A stretch of 64,000 bases of DNA from Serratia nematodiphila DZ0503SBS1 (GCF_000738675.1 NZ_JPUX01000001.1:1302001-1366000), one strand, 5' to 3'. Shown: positions 8,734-18,945, numbered from the stretch's first letter. Program-made: numbers and translations. The notes: generated by a model not told the origin, from the sequence alone.

Positions 8734-10260
8734 ATGAGTGAACCACGGATTATCGCCAAGGCGATGAAAGACGGAAAACCGGAACAGGATCTGGTGATTT
8801 TGCCGGCGTTGGCCAACCGCCACGGCTTGATCACCGGGGCAACCGGCACCGGCAAGACGGTGACGCTGCAGAAAATGGCCGAACAGTTCTCACGCATCGG
8901 CGTGCCGGTGTTCCTGTCGGATGTGAAGGGCGATCTGTCCGGCATCGGCGCCGAGGGCGTGCCTTCCGAAAAACTGCAGGCGCGCCTGGCGGCGATTGGC
9001 GTCACCGACTGGCAACCGCAGGCCTGCACCATTATCCCGTGGGATATTTACGGTGAAAAGGGTCACCCGATCCGCGCCACCATTTCCGATCTCGGGCCGC
9101 TGCTGCTGGGGCGCCTGTTGGATCTGAACGAGGTGCAAAGCGGCGTGCTGCAGCTGGTGTTCAAAATCGCCGATGACAATGCGCTGCTGCTGCTGGACAT
9201 GAAAGACCTGCGCGCCATGGTGCAGTTCGTCGGCGACAACGCCAAACAATTCCAAACCCAGTACGGCAATATCTCTGCCGCCTCTATCGGCGCCATTCAG
9301 CGCGGGTTGTTGACGCTGGAAGAGCAGGGGGCCAACCAGTTCTTCGGCGAGCCGATGCTGGACATCAACGATCTGATGAAAACCGACGCCAACGGCCACG
9401 GCGTGATCAATCTGCTGGCGGCGGACAAGCTGATCAATCAGCCGAAGCTGTATTCGGTGTTCCTGCTGTGGCTGCTGGCCGAGCTGTTTGAGCACCTGCC
9501 GGAAGTGGGCGACCCTGAACAGCCGAAGCTGGTGTTCTTCTTCGATGAGGCGCACCTGCTGTTCAACGATGCGCCGGCGGCGCTGCTGACCAAGATTGAA
9601 CAGGTGGTGCGTCTGATCCGCTCCAAAGGCGTCGGCATTTACTTCGTCACCCAGAACCCGCTGGACATCCCGGACAGCGTGCTGGGCCAGTTGGGCAACC
9701 GCGTGCAGCATGCGCTGCGCGCCTTTACCCCGCGCGATCAGAAGGCGGTGAAGACGGCGGCGCAAACCCTGCGCGCCAACCCGGCCTTCGATGCCGAAAC
9801 GGCGATCACCGAGCTGGGCGTGGGCGAAGCGCTGGTGTCATTCCTCGACGAAAAGGGCCGGCCGAACGTGGTGGAGCGTGCGATGGTCATCGCGCCGGAA
9901 TCCAAAATGGGCATGCTCGGCGCGGAAGGGCTGAACAGCGCGATCAACAAGTCGCCGCTGTATGGCCGCTATGAGGACATGATTGACCGCGAGTCCGCCT
10001 ACGAGAAGCTGTCGTCGGGTGGCTTCGCCACCATCGGCACCCCGCAGCAGGGGCAACAACCGCAGACGCAACAGCAACAACAGCAGGCGGGCGGCGGCCT
10101 GATGGATGGTTTGAACGAGCTGTTGTTCGGTTCCACCGGCCCGCGCGGCGGCAAACGCGACGGCATCGTCCAGACCGCCGCCAAGAGCATGGCGCGCGAT
10201 CTCGGCCGCCAGATCCTGCGCGGCGTGCTGGGCTCGATCACCGGCGGCCGTAAACGTTGA
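8734..10260 (+). CDS. yjgR: YjgR, HerA/FtsK-like P-loop ATPase (DUF853)
   Basis: A 508-residue ATPase of the DUF853 family, orthologous to E. coli YjgR, of unknown cellular role. Walker A is GATGTGKT (35-42) and Walker B is [12 protein letters not shown] (about 264-275), followed by a sensor-like [25 protein letters not shown] region typical of HerA-type translocases. A Gln-rich linker (about 435-452) precedes a short basic C-terminus ([28 protein letters not shown]). ATG at 8734 follows AAAGGA; an in-frame upstream start is not supported. In E. coli yjgR is at a distant locus. Confidence 0.92.
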   Translation: MSEPRIIAKAMKDGKPEQDLVILPALANRHGLITGATGTGKTVTLQKMAEQFSRIGVPVFLSDVKGDLSGIGAEGVPSEKLQARLAAIGVTDWQPQACTIIPWDIYGEKGHPIRATISDLGPLLLGRLLDLNEVQSGVLQLVFKIADDNALLLLDMKDLRAMVQFVGDNAKQFQTQYGNISAASIGAIQRGLLTLEEQGANQFFGEPMLDINDLMKTDANGHGVINLLAADKLINQPKLYSVFLLWLLAELFEHLPEVGDPEQPKLVFFFDEAHLLFNDAPAALLTKIEQVVRLIRSKGVGIYFVTQNPLDIPDSVLGQLGNRVQHALRAFTPRDQKAVKTAAQTLRANPAFDAETAITELGVGEALVSFLDEKGRPNVVERAMVIAPESKMGMLGAEGLNSAINKSPLYGRYEDMIDRESAYEKLSSGGFATIGTPQQGQQPQTQQQQQQAGGGLMDGLNELLFGSTGPRGGKRDGIVQTAAKSMARDLGRQILRGVLGSITGGRKR

Positions 10261-10300
10261 GATAAACGACTGAGTTCAGAGCGATATTTTGTTATCCTGC

Positions 10301-10322
10301 CATAGGCTGCGTGGAGCCTATG
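10301..10322. repeat. Perfect inverted repeat upstream of the ptuA-like gene
   Basis: CATAGGCT (10301-10308), 6-nt loop GCGTGG, AGCCTATG (10315-10322). It lies in the 102-bp gap between yjgR and the ATPase gene. It could be an operator, a transcript hairpin or the scar of the cassette's insertion. It has no T-run, so it is not a classical terminator. Confidence 0.6.
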
Positions 10323-10362
10323 ACAGTAGAATTCTGATATGCGGATCAGAGTTGGAGGTACA

Positions 10363-11679
10363 ATGAAAATCAATCAAATTTCCTTAGCAAATTACCGATG
10401 CTTCGCACAAGGAACATTCCAATTCCATCCAGAATTCAATCTTATTGTTGGTGTGAATGGCACAGGCAAGACGGCCTTGTTGGAGGCGCTCTCTGTGGCA
10501 CTTTCAACCTGGCTATTGGGCTTCCGGAATAAACCTGATAATAGCTCGTTGTCTAAAGACGATGCTCGTCTCAGCTATCAGGAAATTGATGGTAGAGTGA
10601 AAACAACCCAGCATTGGCCAATAACCATTGGCGCGCGTGGTACTGTGTTTGAGCAGAATATCGGTTGGGAAAGATCGAAAGAGAGTGAGAGCGGTAAAGT
10701 TCGTCATGGTAAAGCCGGTGATTTGATATCGATAGCCAAAGAGGCAGATAAAAAGCTTCGAGGTAGCGAGACTGTTACCCTCCCCCTGGTGGCTTATTAT
10801 GGCACCATGCGTTTATGGCAAGAACCCCGTAGGCTGAAACAGGAAAGTACTATTCATGGGCCTGGCGCTTTAAGCCAGCAAGAGAAAACGAGTCGGTTAA
10901 CGGGCTATCGCCATAGTGTGGATCCCAGGATTTCTGTACGTAACCTGGTGAGTTGGTTTGCTAAAGAATCTTGGGTTACCTTTCAAAATAGCGGTGAGGA
11001 ATCAGTCAGTCTTCAGGTGGTTCGTGATGCCATTTTAAGCTGTGTGGATGGCGCTCAAAGATTATTTTTTGATGCCAAGCGTGGTGAGTTACTTTTTGAT
11101 ATTACTGCACATGCAATTCAGCCCTTTGCTAATTTAAGCGATGGGCAGCGCTGTATGCTGGCCTTGGTCGCCGATCTTGCCCAAAAGGCTGTCGGGTTGA
11201 ATCCCCATCTTGGCTCTGATGTGCTAAGAGAGACTTCTGGCGTTGTTTTAGTCGATGAGTTGGATCTACATCTGCACCCCAAATGGCAGCGCCGGGTGAT
11301 CGAGGATTTACGTCGCACATTTCCATCGATCCAATTTATATGTACGACTCATTCCCCATTCTTGATTCAATCATTGCGCTCTGGTGAAGAGTTATTGATG
11401 CTAGATGGTCAGCCTACTGCAGAACTTAATAATAAAACATTGGCAGATATTGCCGAAGGGATTATGGGGGTTGATGACTCAGAAACCAGTATTCGCTATG
11501 CGGAAATGAAAGAAACGGCCAAAAAATATCTGACCATGCTGGATGAGGCTGAATTGGCGCCGGCGGCGAAACTGGAGAAATTTAAACGGCGTTTATCAGA
11601 TAGCATAGCGCCTTATGCGGATAACCCTGCTTACCAAGCATTTCTCGAGATGAAACGTGCCGCTAAATTAGGGGAGTAA
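10363..11679 (+). CDS. PtuA-like AAA/ABC ATPase of a Septu-type defence system
   Basis: A 438-residue COG3950-type ATPase (SMC/ABC fold). Walker A is GVNGTGKT (30-37); the signature is LSDGQR (258-263); Walker B is GVVLVDELDLHLHPKWQRR with Asp298-Glu299; the H-loop His330 lies in CTTHSPFLIQS. Only about 95 residues follow the H-loop, so it lacks the TOPRIM nuclease domain of OLD proteins. Two bases separate it from an HNH nuclease gene, the arrangement of PtuA-PtuB in Septu and in retron Ec78 systems, where the ATPase senses infection and licenses the nuclease. ATG at 10363 follows TTGGAGG. The gene is visibly AT-richer than its neighbours, suggesting transfer. No reverse transcriptase is present nearby. 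Confidence 0.82.
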   Translation: MKINQISLANYRCFAQGTFQFHPEFNLIVGVNGTGKTALLEALSVALSTWLLGFRNKPDNSSLSKDDARLSYQEIDGRVKTTQHWPITIGARGTVFEQNIGWERSKESESGKVRHGKAGDLISIAKEADKKLRGSETVTLPLVAYYGTMRLWQEPRRLKQESTIHGPGALSQQEKTSRLTGYRHSVDPRISVRNLVSWFAKESWVTFQNSGEESVSLQVVRDAILSCVDGAQRLFFDAKRGELLFDITAHAIQPFANLSDGQRCMLALVADLAQKAVGLNPHLGSDVLRETSGVVLVDELDLHLHPKWQRRVIEDLRRTFPSIQFICTTHSPFLIQSLRSGEELLMLDGQPTAELNNKTLADIAEGIMGVDDSETSIRYAEMKETAKKYLTMLDEAELAPAAKLEKFKRRLSDSIAPYADNPAYQAFLEMKRAAKLGE

Positions 11680-11681
11680 CA

Positions 11682-12419
11682 ATGCGTCCGGTAAGAAAAG
11701 GAGTTTCGCCCAATGATAACATTGATTTTGATGATTACAAAAAAGCTTTTCCTCACCTGGTCGGGCGTATCGGCAGTTATTGCAGTTACTGTGAACGCCG
11801 TATCGCTACCAATTTAGCGGTTGAACATATTCAGCCAAAAGATGGTCAATATGGACATCCGGGGCTGACAGGCAGATGGAGTAATTTCTTGCTGGCCTGC
11901 GTAAATTGTAATTCTACCAAAGGTGCCAAGGAGGTCATTCTCGCAAACTTGTTGCTACCGGACAGGGATAATACGTTCTTCGCGTATGTCTATTCTGCTG
12001 ATGGTAAGGTGGCTCCTGCAACGCAACTTTCCCCAGAACAACAGGTGATGGCCCAAAAAACATTGTCCCTTACTGGGTTGGATAAGAAGATCAGCCAGAT
12101 CCTTGATGAGAATGGCAAGGCTGTTGCTCTAGACCGGGAAAGCCAGCGCATGCAGGTATGGGGACAGGCGCAAACTGCGTTGGCAGATGTTAACTCTGCC
12201 CCAGATAATGAGCGTTTGAAGCACTGGATCATTGAAGCCGCCAAGGCGACGGGTTTCTTTAGCATTTGGGTTACCGTATTTGCTGGCAACCCTGATATGT
12301 GTCTGCGTTTTATCGCGGCGTTTGAGGGAACGGCTGAAAGTGGGTGCTTTGACGCTGCAGGCATCCCTGTCGTGCCGTCACAGAACCCTGACGGATGGCA
12401 GAGTGGCGCTAAAGCGTGA
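11682..12419 (+). CDS. PtuB-like HNH endonuclease of a Septu-type defence system
   Basis: A 245-residue protein of the TIGR02646/PtuB group. It starts with MRPVRKG, typical of that family, followed by a zinc-ribbon HNH core: Cys34-x2-Cys37 (SYCSYCERR), AVEHIQPK with His49, WSNF with Asn68, and Cys73-x2-Cys76 in ACVNCNSTKG. The C-terminal ~150 residues are helical and probably bind the ATPase. It would cut nucleic acid when activated by its PtuA partner (tRNA cleavage or DNA cleavage has been reported for different relatives; not decidable here). Same AT-rich composition as the ATPase gene; together they form the whole cassette, with pabA resuming 102 bp later. Confidence 0.82.
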   Translation: MRPVRKGVSPNDNIDFDDYKKAFPHLVGRIGSYCSYCERRIATNLAVEHIQPKDGQYGHPGLTGRWSNFLLACVNCNSTKGAKEVILANLLLPDRDNTFFAYVYSADGKVAPATQLSPEQQVMAQKTLSLTGLDKKISQILDENGKAVALDRESQRMQVWGQAQTALADVNSAPDNERLKHWIIEAAKATGFFSIWVTVFAGNPDMCLRFIAAFEGTAESGCFDAAGIPVVPSQNPDGWQSGAKA

Positions 12420-12521
12420 GCCATTCTGGCGGCATGCTGGGAAAAGTAAGCGGAAATTATCGTCGGCAGCGGCGGGTTAAATCAGTAAACTATGGCGGCG
12501 TTTTTCTCTGCCGGACCTGAC

Positions 12522-13097
12522 ATGCTGCTGCTGATCGATAACTACGACTCCTTTACCTATAACCTTTACCAGTACTTCTGCGAGTTGGGCGCCGAGGTGG
12601 TGGTGAAGCGCAACGATGAGCTGCAGCTGGCCGATATCGAGCGGCTGGCGCCGCAGCATCTGGTGATTTCCCCCGGCCCCTGCACCCCGAACGAAGCGGG
12701 TATCTCGCTGGCCGCCATTCGTCATTTCGCCGGCAAACTGCCGATCCTTGGCGTGTGCCTGGGGCACCAGGCGCTGGGGCAGGCGTTCGGCGCCGAGGTG
12801 GTGCGCGCCCGCGCGGTGATGCACGGTAAAACTTCGGCCATTCGCCATCTGGGCGTCGGCGTGTTTCGCGGCCTGAACGATCCGCTGACCGTGACCCGCT
12901 ATCACTCGCTGGTGCTGAAAGCCGATACGCTGCCGGACTGTTTTGAAGTGACCGCCTGGAGCGAACGCGACGGCGTGCGCGACGAGATCATGGGCATCCG
13001 CCACCGCGCTTTGGCGTTGGAAGGGGTGCAGTTCCATCCGGAAAGCGTGCTCAGCGAGCAGGGCCATCAGCTGCTGGATAACTTCCTCAACCGTTAA
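12522..13097 (+). CDS. pabA: Aminodeoxychorismate synthase, glutamine amidotransferase subunit
   Basis: A 191-residue class I glutamine amidotransferase that hydrolyses glutamine and supplies ammonia to PabB, forming 4-amino-4-deoxychorismate for folate. The catalytic triad is visible: Cys79 in GVCLGHQA, His172 and Glu174 in GVQFHPES. The N-terminus [19 protein letters not shown] aligns with PabA rather than TrpG. The start at 12522 is chosen by this alignment; a frame from 12492 adds residues without homology. As in E. coli it is followed by argD. Confidence 0.95.
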   Translation: MLLLIDNYDSFTYNLYQYFCELGAEVVVKRNDELQLADIERLAPQHLVISPGPCTPNEAGISLAAIRHFAGKLPILGVCLGHQALGQAFGAEVVRARAVMHGKTSAIRHLGVGVFRGLNDPLTVTRYHSLVLKADTLPDCFEVTAWSERDGVRDEIMGIRHRALALEGVQFHPESVLSEQGHQLLDNFLNR

Positions 13098-13204
13098 TCC
13101 CGATGCGTTTTTTTCGCTCGTCAGGCGTTTTGCGTTTGCGCTTGATTGGTTTTTTATGCATATTTCGTGATTATGTTTTCAATCTAATATTACGATAGCG
13201 CTGA

Positions 13205-14446
<1,242 letters not shown>

Positions 14447-14466
14447 AGCCCGTGCGGCGAATAACG

Positions 14467-14486
14467 GGGCGCGGCATGCCGCGCCC
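14467..14486. terminator. Bidirectional hairpin between argD and yhfK
   Basis: A perfect 20-bp palindrome (GGGCGCGGCA then TGCCGCGCCC) fills the 40-bp gap between the two convergent stops. On the plus strand it is followed by only TT-ATT, so it may be a weak or Rho-assisted terminator. Confidence 0.55.
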
Positions 14487-16565
14487 TTATTGATCGCGCA
14501 GTTTGCGCTTGAGCCAGATGCCGTGGTGCGGGCGCTGGCGCCAGGCCAGCGACGAAATGGTGTGCATCACGCTCAGGTGCGACAAAATGCGCCGCAAATG
14601 ACGTTCCATCTCGGTGACGGGCATGTCCGGATGCAGATCCGGCGGCTGCATGATGCCGCTGTTGTCACTGCTCGGGCCGTCGTATTCCAACCGCTGCTGG
14701 CAGCTTTGCAGCGCAATTTCACAGGTTTGCAGATAGGCTTGCGCCAGTTTCGGCGTCAGCATGTAGTGCTCGCGCGCCAAAATGGTCATGGCGTTCAGGT
14801 GTTCGACGATGAACTGGCTGTGCGTGACCCACAGCCGCATGTCCGCCAGATAATTCGACGCGAACCCCGGCTCCTGCATCGCCTGATTGAGCGAGGTGAA
14901 CAGCGCGTTGTGCGCCTGGTTGACCTGCATGCGGGTATAGGCCAACGCGGTGGCATCCGGTTCCGGCTGCTTCAGCATCAGCCGCAGCGCGGCTTGATCG
15001 TTCTCCAGCGCCTGATGGGCATTCTTGCGCAGCAGCCCGCTTTGCCACTGCGGCCACAGCCAAATGGTGCCGCCGAACGCCAGCACGCAGCCTATCAGCG
15101 TATCGATCAGACGAGGCACCAAAAAATGCGAGCCGTTCAGCGCCAGCAGCTGCAGGGTGTAAACCGCCGTGACCGTAAAGCCAATCACCGACAGCCCGTA
15201 GTTCTTGCGCGAAACCAGGTAGGCCAGCAGCGTGATCACCAGCATGATGCTCAGCGTTTCTCCTTCCGGCAGCTGCAGCTGCAACAGACCGGCCGCCAGC
15301 AATAGCCCGGCAATCGTGCCCAGCGCACGGTGCTGAATACGCACCCGGGTGGCGTTATACCCGTTTTGGCTCACCAGCATGATGGTGAGCAGGATCCAGT
15401 AAGGCTTCGGCAGGTTGAAGACCGCACCCAGGCTGCTGCCGACCGCCAGCGTCACCCCCAGCCGTGCGGCGTTGCGCAGGGCGGTGGATTTGAACGACAG
15501 GTAGCTGGCCAGCGCCGGCCAAAACGGCAGGCGGTGCTGGCCGGGCATCAGATCGCGGCGATACAGCGGATGCTGGGTGCGCAGCAGGCGGGCGATGCGG
15601 CTGAAGTGGTAATAACAAAACTGGCCGACCGGGTTATCGGGATGCTGCGCCGCCATTTTTTCCAGCGCCGCCAGTTCGTGGCTCATGGAGAAGCGCTTCG
15701 AATGTTGATGGTAGAGAATATCGTGCGCCACCACGCGCAGCCGGCCGGCGATCACCTGAGCGTTGCGGCGAATGATCGCTTCGGCCTGGCTCTGCTCCAC
15801 CAGTTTTTGCACTTCCTCCGGCAGATGCAGGCTGACGGTGATGTGCTCCTGCAGATCCATCGCTACCTGAAAGGCGCGCTGCAGGCGCTTTTGTTCGAGG
15901 TTGTTGGCATGCGGCAGGAAATTGAGCTGTTGGTATAAAAGGCTGATCAGATCCATCACCTTTTGTTGGCGTACCAGCAGCGGCGGCAGCGCGGTTTGCG
16001 GATCGGTGTGCTGGGTCAGCAACGAGTATTTGGCTTCGAAATAGTCCGCCAGCTCCAGATAGAGCTGGCTGAGCGTCTCGCGCATTGGCTGTTCTTTCCA
16101 CAGCTTGAACCAGAACCAGGTGAATAAGCCGTACCAGACGGTGCCGATCGCGTACAGCAGCGGCGCCTGCCAGAGGGGTACCGTGCCGGCCGTGCTGAGG
16201 GCGAAAATGGCGGCCACCAGCGCCGCCGGCAACAGCCGGGCGTGCAGCGGGCTGATTTCGCCGGTGACGCCGAGCAGCAGCGCCAGGCCCAGCATCAGCG
16301 CCGGCAGCGGCACGTGCCACAGCAGTGCCTGTTGCAGCAGCACGCTGCTGAAGGCGAACAGCGAGCCGCCGACGATCAGCCGTTTAAAGAAGCGCTTATG
16401 CGGCGTGTCCAGACCGGCGATATTGCAGCAGGCGGGCACCAGAGAGAACATCAGGCCGAGCTGCAGCTGGCCAATTAATAAGCCGAACAGCACCGGCAGG
16501 CACAACACCAGCGTTTGTCGCAGTGCGTAGTTGATTTCCGGGTGGTAGATCAGGCGGCGCCACAT
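14487..16565 (-). CDS. yhfK: YhfK, FUSC/YccS-family inner-membrane protein
   Basis: A 692-residue membrane protein of the FUSC (fusaric acid resistance/aromatic carboxylic acid efflux-like) superfamily, ortholog of E. coli YhfK. It has two hydrophobic blocks of about six segments each (roughly residues 15-155 and 380-510), separated by a soluble helical region (about 160-345), with a second soluble region at the C-terminus. Family members resemble the inner-membrane half of efflux systems, but YhfK has no established function. It is divergent from nothing: crp lies upstream on the same strand, ending 50 bp before it, with a terminator between. Confidence 0.9.
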   Translation of the reverse strand: MWRRLIYHPEINYALRQTLVLCLPVLFGLLIGQLQLGLMFSLVPACCNIAGLDTPHKRFFKRLIVGGSLFAFSSVLLQQALLWHVPLPALMLGLALLLGVTGEISPLHARLLPAALVAAIFALSTAGTVPLWQAPLLYAIGTVWYGLFTWFWFKLWKEQPMRETLSQLYLELADYFEAKYSLLTQHTDPQTALPPLLVRQQKVMDLISLLYQQLNFLPHANNLEQKRLQRAFQVAMDLQEHITVSLHLPEEVQKLVEQSQAEAIIRRNAQVIAGRLRVVAHDILYHQHSKRFSMSHELAALEKMAAQHPDNPVGQFCYYHFSRIARLLRTQHPLYRRDLMPGQHRLPFWPALASYLSFKSTALRNAARLGVTLAVGSSLGAVFNLPKPYWILLTIMLVSQNGYNATRVRIQHRALGTIAGLLLAAGLLQLQLPEGETLSIMLVITLLAYLVSRKNYGLSVIGFTVTAVYTLQLLALNGSHFLVPRLIDTLIGCVLAFGGTIWLWPQWQSGLLRKNAHQALENDQAALRLMLKQPEPDATALAYTRMQVNQAHNALFTSLNQAMQEPGFASNYLADMRLWVTHSQFIVEHLNAMTILAREHYMLTPKLAQAYLQTCEIALQSCQQRLEYDGPSSDNSGIMQPPDLHPDMPVTEMERHLRRILSHLSVMHTISSLAWRQRPHHGIWLKRKLRDQ

Positions 16566-16578
16566 GGCAGAGAGCAGA

Positions 16579-16606
16579 TAAAAAAACGGCGCAGACTGCG
16601 CCGTTT
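16579..16606 (-). terminator. Rho-independent terminator of crp
   Basis: Stem AACGGCGCAG (16585-16594) with CTGCGCCGTT (16596-16605); the A-run at 16579-16586 gives a T-tract on the minus strand directly after the stem. It lies between the crp stop and the yhfK start. Confidence 0.85.
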
Positions 16607-16615
16607 CTTCGGGGA

Positions 16616-17248
16616 TTAACGGGTGCCGTAGACGACAATGGTTTTGCCGTGGGCGGAAATCAGGTTTTGATCTTCCAGCATTTTCAGAATACGGCCAACG
16701 GTTTCACGCGAGCAGCCGACGATCTGGCCGATCTCCTGACGGGTGATCTTGATCTGCATGCCGTCCGGGTGAGTCATGGCGTCAGGTTGCTTCGCCAGAT
16801 TCAGCAGGGTTTGCGCGATGCGGCCGGTCACGTCCAGGAAGGCGAGGTTGCCCACTTTTTCGGAGGTGACCTGCAGGCGGCTCGCCATTTGGGCGGACAG
16901 ACGCATCAGGATGTCCGGGTTCACCTGGATCAGCTGGCGGAATTTCTTGTAGGAAATTTCGGCCACTTCACAGGCGGTTTTCGCGCGAACCCAGGCGCTG
17001 CGCTCCTGGCCTTCTTCGAACAATCCGAGCTCGCCGATGAAATCCCCCTGGTTGAGGTAGGACAGGATCATCTCTTTACCTTCTTCATCCTTGATCAGCA
17101 CCGCGACGGAGCCTTTCACGATGTAGTAAAGCGTTTCGGCCTTTTCACCTTGGTGAATCAGCGTACTCTTCGATGGATATTTGTGGATATGGCAATGAGA
17201 CAGGAACCATTCGAGAGTAGGGTCTGTTTGCGGTTTGCCGAGAACCAT
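16616..17248 (-). CDS. crp: cAMP receptor protein
   Basis: A 210-residue global regulator that binds cAMP and then DNA at TGTGA-N6-TCACA-like sites. It is nearly identical to E. coli Crp: cyclic-nucleotide domain with [22 protein letters not shown] (phosphate-binding cassette), the long dimer helix, and the C-terminal HTH with recognition helix [10 protein letters not shown]. It is transcribed alone, with its own promoter (17387-17415) and terminator (16579-16606). The divergent neighbour is yhfA, as in E. coli. Confidence 0.98.
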   Translation of the reverse strand: MVLGKPQTDPTLEWFLSHCHIHKYPSKSTLIHQGEKAETLYYIVKGSVAVLIKDEEGKEMILSYLNQGDFIGELGLFEEGQERSAWVRAKTACEVAEISYKKFRQLIQVNPDILMRLSAQMASRLQVTSEKVGNLAFLDVTGRIAQTLLNLAKQPDAMTHPDGMQIKITRQEIGQIVGCSRETVGRILKMLEDQNLISAHGKTIVVYGTR

Positions 17249-17352
17249 TCGCTGTTATCCTCTGTTGTTATCGCTGCCTTGTGTCACAGGGGTCAGAGTT
17301 CCCTGTAAAACCCGCCTGTAGCCGCAGTCATGAGCGAGGGCTACCGGCAAGT

Positions 17353-17368
17353 TTTGAGGCGTGTCATA
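17353..17368. promoter_or_regulatory. Predicted CRP-binding site in the crp leader
   Basis: TTTGA-GGCGTG-TCATA matches TGTGA-N6-TCACA at 8 of 10 positions with exact spacing. It is centred about 20 bp downstream of the predicted crp start point, similar in layout to the autoregulatory site in E. coli crp, though closer to the start point. Confidence 0.5.
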
Positions 17369-17386
17369 AAAATACGCTGTCGCTCT

Positions 17387-17415
17387 AGCATATTAACTTG
17401 CCGTAAGCGCTGCAA
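17387..17415 (-). promoter_or_regulatory. Predicted sigma-70 promoter of crp
   Basis: On the minus strand TTGCAG (17415-17410), 17-bp spacer, TATGCT (17392-17387). This gives a leader of about 130 nt, comparable to the 167-nt leader of E. coli crp. Confidence 0.6.
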
Positions 17416-17630
17416 GCTACATTCTGTTAACATACCGGTAAAGGAGCCTTTCTCTGGGCGTTTCCCTGAAATTCAGTGTCCCGGAAAGATTTATTGCGGC
17501 TCTGTTTGTAGCACAGAGTAAGGCGGGTGTCTCGTGTTGTCTCGCTTCAGCATGATTAGCATCAGGTTACGTTGCCTGTTTCTATGCGAAAGCGTACTCT
17601 GATTTTAAGAAATCAACCGGAGTGACCAGA

Positions 17631-18038
17631 ATGCAGGCAAGAGTTAAGTGGGTGGAAGGGTTAACGTTTTTGGGTGAATCGGCCTCCGGCCACCAGGTGC
17701 TGATGGACGGCAATGCCGGTGATAAAGCGCCCAGCCCGATGGAGATGGTGCTGATGTCGGTGGGTGGCTGCAGCGCGATCGACGTGGTATCCATTCTGCA
17801 AAAGGGGCGCAACGACGTGCGCGACTGCGAGGTGAAGCTGACCTCCGAGCGCCGCGAAGAAGCCCCGCGGTTGTTCACCCATATCAACCTGCACTTCATC
17901 GTGACCGGCCAGGATCTGACCGACAAGATCGTCGAACGTGCGGTGAACCTGTCGGCGGAGAAATACTGTTCGGTGGCGCTGATGCTCAACAAGGCCGCCA
18001 CGGTAACCCACAGCTTCGAGATCCGCCAACCGGCGTAA
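17631..18038 (+). CDS. yhfA: YhfA, OsmC/Ohr-family protein
   Basis: A 135-residue OsmC-family protein, almost identical to E. coli YhfA (MQARVKWVEGLTFLGESASGHQ, LFTHINLHFIVTG, LSAEKYCSVALMLNKAA). The two family cysteines are seen in GGCSAIDVV and AEKYCSV, consistent with thiol peroxidase chemistry, but no function has been shown for YhfA. ATG 17631 follows GGAG at 8 nt; the GTG nine bases upstream overlaps that GGAG and is rejected. It is divergent from crp. Confidence 0.92.
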   Translation: MQARVKWVEGLTFLGESASGHQVLMDGNAGDKAPSPMEMVLMSVGGCSAIDVVSILQKGRNDVRDCEVKLTSERREEAPRLFTHINLHFIVTGQDLTDKIVERAVNLSAEKYCSVALMLNKAATVTHSFEIRQPA

Positions 18039-18075
18039 TTGAGGCGGAGCGCGGCCGGCGCCGCGCTCAACGCAT

Positions 18076-18945
18076 TTATTCGATCTTCTTGCCTTCCAGC
18101 AACCGTTGCACCAGCGGCGCCATGATCAGCTCCATCGCCAGCCCCATTTTGCCGCCCGGCACCACTAACGTATTGATGTGCGAGATAAACGATCCCTGCA
18201 GCATCGCCAGCAAGTAGGGGAAGTCGATCTGGTCCAGGCCGCGGAAGTGGATCACCACGAAGCTTTCATCCAGTGAGGGAATGGCCTTGGCGGCGAACGG
18301 GTTGGAGGTGTCCACCGTCGGCACGCGCTGGAAGTTGATGTGGGTGCGCGAGAATTGCGGCGTAATGTAGTTGATGTAGTCTTCCATCGAGCGCACCACC
18401 GAATCCATCACCGCTTCGCGGGAATGGCCGCGTTCGCCGGTATCGCGGATCAGCTTCTGGATCCATTCCAGGTTGACGATCGGCACCACGCCGACCAGCA
18501 GATCGACGTGTTTGGCCACGTCATGGTGCTCGGTGACCACGCCGCCGTGCAGCCCCTCGTAGAACAGCACGTCGGTCGGCGCCGGCAGCGGCTCCCACGG
18601 GGTGAAGGTGCCCGGCACCTGATTGTAGGGCACCGCTTCGTCGTAGGTGTGCAGATACTTGCGCGAACGGCCGGTGCCGTTTTTGCCGTAGTCGATAAAG
18701 CTCTGCTGCAGCAGGCCGAAGTCGTTGGCCTCGGGGCCGAAATAGCTGATGTGTCTGCCCAGATCGCGCGCCTTGCGGATCGCCGCGTCCATTTCCGGCC
18801 GGGTATAGCGGTGGAAGCTGTCGCCCTCCAGTTCGGCGGCGCGGATATTGAGCTGCTGGAAGATTTTACGGAACGCCACGCTGGTGGTGGTGGTGCCGGC
18901 GCCGCTGGAACCGGTCACCGCGATAACGGGATGTTTGGCAGACAT
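18076..18945 (-). CDS. prkB: PrkB, phosphoribulokinase-like P-loop kinase
   Basis: A 289-residue protein of the phosphoribulokinase/uridine kinase family, orthologous to E. coli PrkB (YhfA-YheU neighbourhood). Walker A-like TGSSGAGTTTT is at 11-21; GDSFHRYTRPEMD and YFGPEANDFG follow as in class I PRK. There is no Rubisco here, so the true substrate is unknown. The start ATG 18945 gives exactly the E. coli length; a GTG four codons upstream would overlap the GGAG and is unlikely. It converges on yhfA. Confidence 0.92.
   Translation of the reverse strand: MSAKHPVIAVTGSSGAGTTTTSVAFRKIFQQLNIRAAELEGDSFHRYTRPEMDAAIRKARDLGRHISYFGPEANDFGLLQQSFIDYGKNGTGRSRKYLHTYDEAVPYNQVPGTFTPWEPLPAPTDVLFYEGLHGGVVTEHHDVAKHVDLLVGVVPIVNLEWIQKLIRDTGERGHSREAVMDSVVRSMEDYINYITPQFSRTHINFQRVPTVDTSNPFAAKAIPSLDESFVVIHFRGLDQIDFPYLLAMLQGSFISHINTLVVPGGKMGLAMELIMAPLVQRLLEGKKIE

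Larger units (their letters stand above)
17249..17630. other. Divergent crp-yhfA regulatory region
   Basis: About 380 bp between divergent genes. It holds the predicted crp promoter and a CRP-like site described separately; the region from 17416 to 17630 contains no recognised site apart from the yhfA ribosome binding site. A 63-codon open frame on the plus strand (17330-17521) has no ribosome binding site or family look and is not called. Confidence 0.6.

Noticed and set aside
10261..12521. Retron (reverse transcriptase plus msr-msd) accompanying the PtuAB-like genes
   Set aside because: No reverse-transcriptase reading frame in either direction around the pair; only a 102-bp gap on each side.
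13141..13200. ArgR boxes upstream of argD
   Set aside because: AT-rich but no 18-bp ARG box pair could be matched with confidence.
17330..17521. 63-codon frame in the crp-yhfA gap
   Set aside because: No ribosome binding site, no similarity, overlaps the crp promoter.
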